64,000 nucleotides of DNA, taken from assembly GCA_015064625.1 (NCBI GenBank), contig SVRW01000006.1, forward strand, positions 34,569-98,568, in the 5' to 3' direction. The stretch comes from Oscillospiraceae bacterium (GTDB taxonomy: Bacteria > Bacillota > Clostridia > Oscillospirales > CAG-382). The position numbers and the translations under genes are program-made. Within the stretch, counting starts at the first letter, position 1, and the number at the start of each line of letters is the position of its first letter. Positions 61,202 through 64,000 of the stretch are shown here, one piece after another. The notes below the pieces were generated by a model. It was not told the origin of the DNA and did not search any database. It was given only the letters and a program-made list of their open reading frames with translations.

Positions 61202-62074
61202 TTAAACTATTATTCTGACTTCTCGTTCGAGCTTTACACCGAATTTTTCGAAAACGGTTTTTTCCACGTGTTCTCCCAATGCCAGAATTTCTGCAGTAGT
61301 TGCACCTCCTGCGTTTATAACGAAGCCTGCGTGCTTTTCAGAAACCTGTGCTCCGCCTACGGAAAAGCCTTTTAGTCCTGCATCTTCAATAAGCTTTGCG
61401 GCAAAGTATCCTTCGGGGCGTTTGAAAAAACTACCTACGCTTGGATATTCAAGAGGTTGTTTTGTCCTTCTTCTTTCCATAAGGTCATTCATTAAAGCTT
61501 TGATTTGGGATTTTTCCCCTTTTTTAAGCCTGAATGTTGCGCTGGCAAGTATAAGCTTTTCTTTTTGCAATATACTGCTTCTGTAGGAAAAATCCATCTC
61601 GTCACAATTCATAATTTTAACGTTTCCTTCTTGGTCAATGCAAATGCAAGAGTGGAAAACATCCTTTATTTCACCACCGTAAGCCCCTGCATTCATAAAT
61701 ACAGCACCACCTACTGTGCCTGGAATCCCATGGGCGAATTCAAGTCCCGTGAGAGAATTTTCCAAGGCGAGATAAGCAACGTGACCTAACGATGCACCTG
61801 TATCAGATGTTATATAGAAAAACTCGCCATCGTCAAAAACTTCAGTTTTTTTCATTTTTGTGGTGATTATAAGGGGTTTATTTATTCCCGAATCGGGGAA
61901 AAGAACGTTTGAGCAGTTTCCTAATATGTAATAGTCAGTTTCAGCTTTTAAAGCGTTCAAAAGTCCGTCACGGTTCAGCGGAAAAATTATCTTTTTCGCC
62001 ATTCCGCCCGTTTTCATGTATGAATATTTTGAAAGAGGTTCAAACTCAAGAATTTCACAGCCTTTGATTGTCAT
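61202..62074 (-). CDS. murB: UDP-N-acetylenolpyruvoylglucosamine reductase
   Basis: MurB reduces enolpyruvyl-UDP-GlcNAc to UDP-MurNAc with FAD and NADPH. FAD-binding parts are ILGNCSNVLFPDSG and GIPGTVGGAVFMNAGAYGG; the catalytic Ser is in YPSVGSFFKRPEG, with LIEDAGLKGFSVGGAQVS and the final Glu region. At 290 aa it is a type II enzyme. ATG follows AAAGGGGG. It is first in a minus-strand run before whiA, dnaE and PBP1, with a 69-base gap. Confidence 0.95.
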   Translation of the reverse strand: MTIKGCEILEFEPLSKYSYMKTGGMAKKIIFPLNRDGLLNALKAETDYYILGNCSNVLFPDSGINKPLIITTKMKKTEVFDDGEFFYITSDTGASLGHVAYLALENSLTGLEFAHGIPGTVGGAVFMNAGAYGGEIKDVFHSCICIDQEGNVKIMNCDEMDFSYRSSILQKEKLILASATFRLKKGEKSQIKALMNDLMERRRTKQPLEYPSVGSFFKRPEGYFAAKLIEDAGLKGFSVGGAQVSEKHAGFVINAGGATTAEILALGEHVEKTVFEKFGVKLEREVRIIV

Positions 62075-62114
62075 GAAAAAATTTACCCCCTTTGATATTT
62101 TTATACAGTATAGT

Positions 62115-62120
62115 ATTATA
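62115..62120 (-). promoter_or_regulatory. -10 element before murB
   Basis: TATAAT on the minus strand (62120-62115) lies about 40 bases before the murB start; the -35 (TTATTA, 16 bases away) is weak. Confidence 0.45.
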
Positions 62121-62268
62121 CACTATTTCGTGAGAATAATAAAGGGGTTTTTGAAAAAAAGTTTATTTATTTTTTGGCAGAATAAAAAATAATAAATCGA
62201 AAAAAATAAATCCGACGGCTTTTTTGTAAAAAAGTCGTTAAGGCAAACAAAAAATAAGGAGAAATGTA

Positions 62269-63060
62269 ATGAAAAAAACAGTAATTGTCGCATTGGCTTT
62301 AACTTTGTGTTTTACACTTACGGCTTATGCGGCGAATATATTCACTCTCGGCATTGATTCAATAAATACTGCCGTGGAAGAAAATGAGACAGTTATTTAT
62401 ACACCTTCATACGGCGGAACGTTGTCAGGCGAAGGAAAAGACTATTCTTTCAGCAATCATTACGTTGTAACGGTTATTCCCCGTATTCTTGGAAGTGATG
62501 TAAGTGAAGACGTTGAAGGCGGTGCTTCAACGGATAGCTCTTTGGATTCCTCCATTGATTCCTCTGTGGAGATTCCTCCTGTAACTTCAGAACAAGCAAG
62601 TGAAGAAGTAACTTCCGAAGGAACGTTTCCGATAGTCAGTGAAGGCGGTTCGGTTGCAGAAACAGCAGCATACCGTGAGTCAGCTTATAAATACAAGGTA
62701 GAGAAAGTTTATGCACCGGGTACGGCAGTAAACAACGTTTCCGTTCCTGAAAACGGATTTATACTTGTTTTCCCCTCCTTGACTGATGAAAACAGTACGT
62801 CTGTTTCCGAGGAAAGCGCACTCGGCAGAAACGTAACCGCTTCAGACATTGAAGCAGGTGCTCCCGTTGCGGTTTATGGTGTTGATTTTACAACAAATAC
62901 CTTGGAAAATAATGCTTATTTCGAAATAGATCTTTCGGGTAAAGGACTTTTGGGTGACGTGCCACAGACATCTGACAGCGGTATTATAATAACGCTTACT
63001 GTTGTTGCAGTAATGGCGGCGGCAGGTGCGGCATTTGTTTACCGTAAAAGAACTGTATAG
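62269..63060 (+). CDS. Small secreted cell-surface protein
   Basis: A 263-aa protein with a signal peptide (AVALTLCFTLTAYAA type), a short beta region, a Ser/Glu-rich linker (about 85-130), a second domain and a C-terminal signal: VPQTSDSG, a hydrophobic helix (IIITLTVVAVMAAAGAAFVY) and RKRTV. The motif resembles a sortase site (xPxT) with Ser in place of Gly, so wall anchoring is possible but uncertain. ATG has AAGGAG upstream. No family is recognised. Confidence 0.65.
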   Translation: MKKTVIVALALTLCFTLTAYAANIFTLGIDSINTAVEENETVIYTPSYGGTLSGEGKDYSFSNHYVVTVIPRILGSDVSEDVEGGASTDSSLDSSIDSSVEIPPVTSEQASEEVTSEGTFPIVSEGGSVAETAAYRESAYKYKVEKVYAPGTAVNNVSVPENGFILVFPSLTDENSTSVSEESALGRNVTASDIEAGAPVAVYGVDFTTNTLENNAYFEIDLSGKGLLGDVPQTSDSGIIITLTVVAVMAAAGAAFVYRKRTV

Positions 63061-63091
63061 CAAGAAGTAAAGTAAGATTCACGTATTTGTG

Positions 63092-63124
63092 AAAAGGGGA
63101 CGTTGCAAGAAATGCAACGCCCCC
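63092..63124 (-). terminator. Terminator of the spoVM unit
   Basis: In the minus direction GGGGCGTTGCA pairs with TGCAACGTCCCC (one bulged base) and a TTTT run follows, 9 bases past the spoVM stop. Confidence 0.8.
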
Positions 63125-63132
63125 AAAAAACG

Positions 63133-63201
63133 TTATTTCGCAAATAGCTTTCTCAAAATGGGAACTAAAAATGCAGGAGGTTTAATAACGTAAAGTCTCA
63201 T
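63133..63201 (-). CDS. spoVM: SpoVM-like 22-aa sporulation peptide
   Basis: This tiny frame matches Bacillus SpoVM, the amphipathic helix that recognises the curved forespore membrane and helps assemble the spore coat. It starts MRLYVIKPPAFLVPILRK, against MKFYTIKLPKFLGGIVRA in B. subtilis: start, Tyr4, Ile-Lys6-7, the key Pro9, Phe-Leu11-12, Ile15 and Arg17 are kept. It has GGAGA 5 bases before ATG and a terminator close behind. It lies 23 bases downstream of a 49-aa membrane-protein gene in the same direction, so they likely share one transcript. The short length makes the match tentative statistically but the pattern is specific. Confidence 0.8.
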   Translation of the reverse strand: MRLYVIKPPAFLVPILRKLFAK

Positions 63202-63224
63202 GAAGCTCTCCAATCTCTATGCGT

Positions 63225-63374
63225 TCAATGTTTTTTCAGAAGTATAAAGCCTGTAGCTAAAAGTATTAAAGCAAGCAGACATACGAGAATGAACGCAGGT
63301 AGAAGACAGGAAAGAAGCATTCCTGCACCGAAAGTAAAAAGTGCCGTTCCCAGCAAATATCTGTTTATTCTCAT
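63225..63374 (-). CDS. 49-aa membrane protein upstream of spoVM
   Basis: No family is recognised. The protein is two hydrophobic helices with a short turn (GTALFTFGAGMLLSCLLPA, LALILLATGFILLKKH). ATG at 63374 follows AAAGGAG by 8 bases. The longer frame upstream (to 63482) has no ribosome site and I leave it out. A CATATACT element 30-37 bases upstream resembles mother-cell sigma -10 sites (CATAcanT), but no -35 was settled. Co-transcription with spoVM hints at a sporulation role. Confidence 0.6.
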   Translation of the reverse strand: MRINRYLLGTALFTFGAGMLLSCLLPAFILVCLLALILLATGFILLKKH

Positions 63375-63751
63375 ATAACCGTCTCCTTTGCTTCGCTTTG
63401 TAACAGTATATGTTTTTCGCACGAAAAGTTGAAAAATACGAAAATGCGGCTGGCGGTGGATTTTGAGTATGACACTCTTCAAACGCGTAAAAACGTTTTT
63501 TGCTTTTTAAATACGATTTAACTTTAAAATGGGGATTTGTATACTGAAAATGCATTTGAAAGTTTTTTTGAAAAGAAAAAATATTTCAATTTGGATATTT
63601 TGCACAAAAAGCACAACATGAAAAAGGATGTTTTTTACGTTTAGTGAAAACATGATTTTTTTTAAAAAAAGGTATTGCAAAATGGATTCCGATGTGATAT
63701 AATCTATCTCGCGGTTGAGAGAGACCGCTTGAAAATAAACTAAGCAAGCAT
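63375..63751. other. Non-coding region before the tRNA cluster
   Basis: It holds the upstream region of the 49-aa gene (minus strand), AT-rich sequence, the tRNA promoter at 63675-63703 and a short leader hairpin (GCGGT at 63711-63715 with ACCGC at 63724-63728). No further gene is supported. Confidence 0.5.
63675..63703 (+). promoter_or_regulatory. Promoter of the tRNA cluster
   Basis: TTGCAA at 63675-63680 and TATAAT at 63698-63703 are spaced by 17 bases, with an extended -10 TG at 63695-63696. Confidence 0.85.
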
Positions 63752-63828
63752 GGTCCGGTAGCTCAGTTGGTTAGAGCGCTAGCCTGTCACGCTAGAGGTC
63801 GAGGGTTCGAGCCCCTTCCGGATCGCCA
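63752..63828 (+). tRNA. tRNA-Asp (GTC)
   Basis: A 77-nt cloverleaf with acceptor GGTCCGG/CCGGATC, D-loop AGTTGGTT, anticodon GTC, T-loop GGTTCGAGCC and encoded CCA. Confidence 0.97.
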
Positions 63829-63874
63829 ACTTCTAAACACTTCCGGTACAACCTACTTGCAAGGGTTTAGATGC

Positions 63875-63950
<76 letters not shown>

Positions 63951-63953
63951 CCT

Positions 63954-64000
63954 GCGGATTTAGCTCATTTGGTAGAGCGCGACCTTGCCAAGGTCGAGGT
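63954..64000 (+). tRNA. tRNA-Gly (GCC), 3' partial
   Basis: The first 47 nt of a tRNA (GCGGATTTAGCTCA start, anticodon GCC at positions 34-36); the T-arm and 3' acceptor lie beyond the window. Confidence 0.9.

Noticed and set aside
63600..63670. Possible terminator or small RNA before the tRNA cluster
   Set aside because: The pairing (ACATGA with the later AAACATG region) is direct and A/T-rich, not a good inverted repeat.

Overview
The window is a stretch of chromosome from a low-GC, Gram-positive, endospore-type Firmicute, most likely class Clostridia and probably an Oscillospiraceae/Ruminococcaceae gut or rumen relative. Evidence: a Spo0A homologue, a 22-codon SpoVM gene, a SleC-like cortex protein, WhiA, type II pantothenate kinase, a four-subunit 2-oxoacid:ferredoxin oxidoreductase typical of anaerobes, dockerin and cohesin-like modules on secreted proteins, and strong AGGAGG ribosome sites. 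The family placement is inference. No phage, transposase, CRISPR array or rRNA was seen.

Layout. 1-5.2 kb: RqcH (5' end outside the window), endonuclease IV, RecG and DusB, packed on the + strand. 5.2-9.7 kb: a 36-bp direct repeat, a small membrane protein, spo0A with its own promoter and terminator, a GHL10-type lipoprotein and a two-HTH regulator. 9.8-15.7 kb: a 97-aa Cys-rich protein translationally coupled to an 1830-aa VWA/isopeptide-domain surface protein. 15.9-20.7 kb: pyridoxal kinase on +, then holA, a TOPRIM-MtaB fusion and a methyltransferase on -. 20.8-27.4 kb: dipeptide epimerase, PdaA-like deacetylase (-), NlpC/P60 hydrolase, miaB with a membrane protein and a YlbF/RicA-like protein, coaW and a small HTH protein. 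27.4-31.1 kb: an operon of three small unknown proteins, a divergent membrane protein, the SleC-like protein and a 294-bp inverted-repeat-bounded segment. 31.2-34.6 kb: a large secreted dockerin/beta-helix protein.

34.7-48.8 kb is a long run of minus-strand housekeeping genes: ispD-ispF-ymfF-ymfH-lgt-folD; a P-loop ATPase followed by the ferredoxin, alpha, beta and gamma subunits of a KOR/VOR enzyme; mltG, a CPBP protease, a PfpI protein, tmk and a frameshifted acetyltransferase gene. 48.9-54.0 kb holds a 1713-aa subtilisin-like surface protease with dockerin-like and cohesin-like modules. 54.2-62.1 kb is a minus-strand run murB-whiA-dnaE-PBP1-trmN6 with overlapping genes. 62.3-64.0 kb: a small surface protein, spoVM with a 49-aa membrane protein, and a tRNA cluster (Asp, Phe, Gly) that runs off the end.

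The most unusual points are: a Spo0A whose phospho-acceptor Asp is Glu; three genes whose best-placed start codon is AUA or ACG; an in-frame TOPRIM-MtaB fusion; a possible invertible or MITE-like segment between sleC-like and a dockerin gene; and a dispersed family of palindromic intergenic repeats that abut or overlap stop codons. All functional names come from motif recognition by eye; no database search was run.
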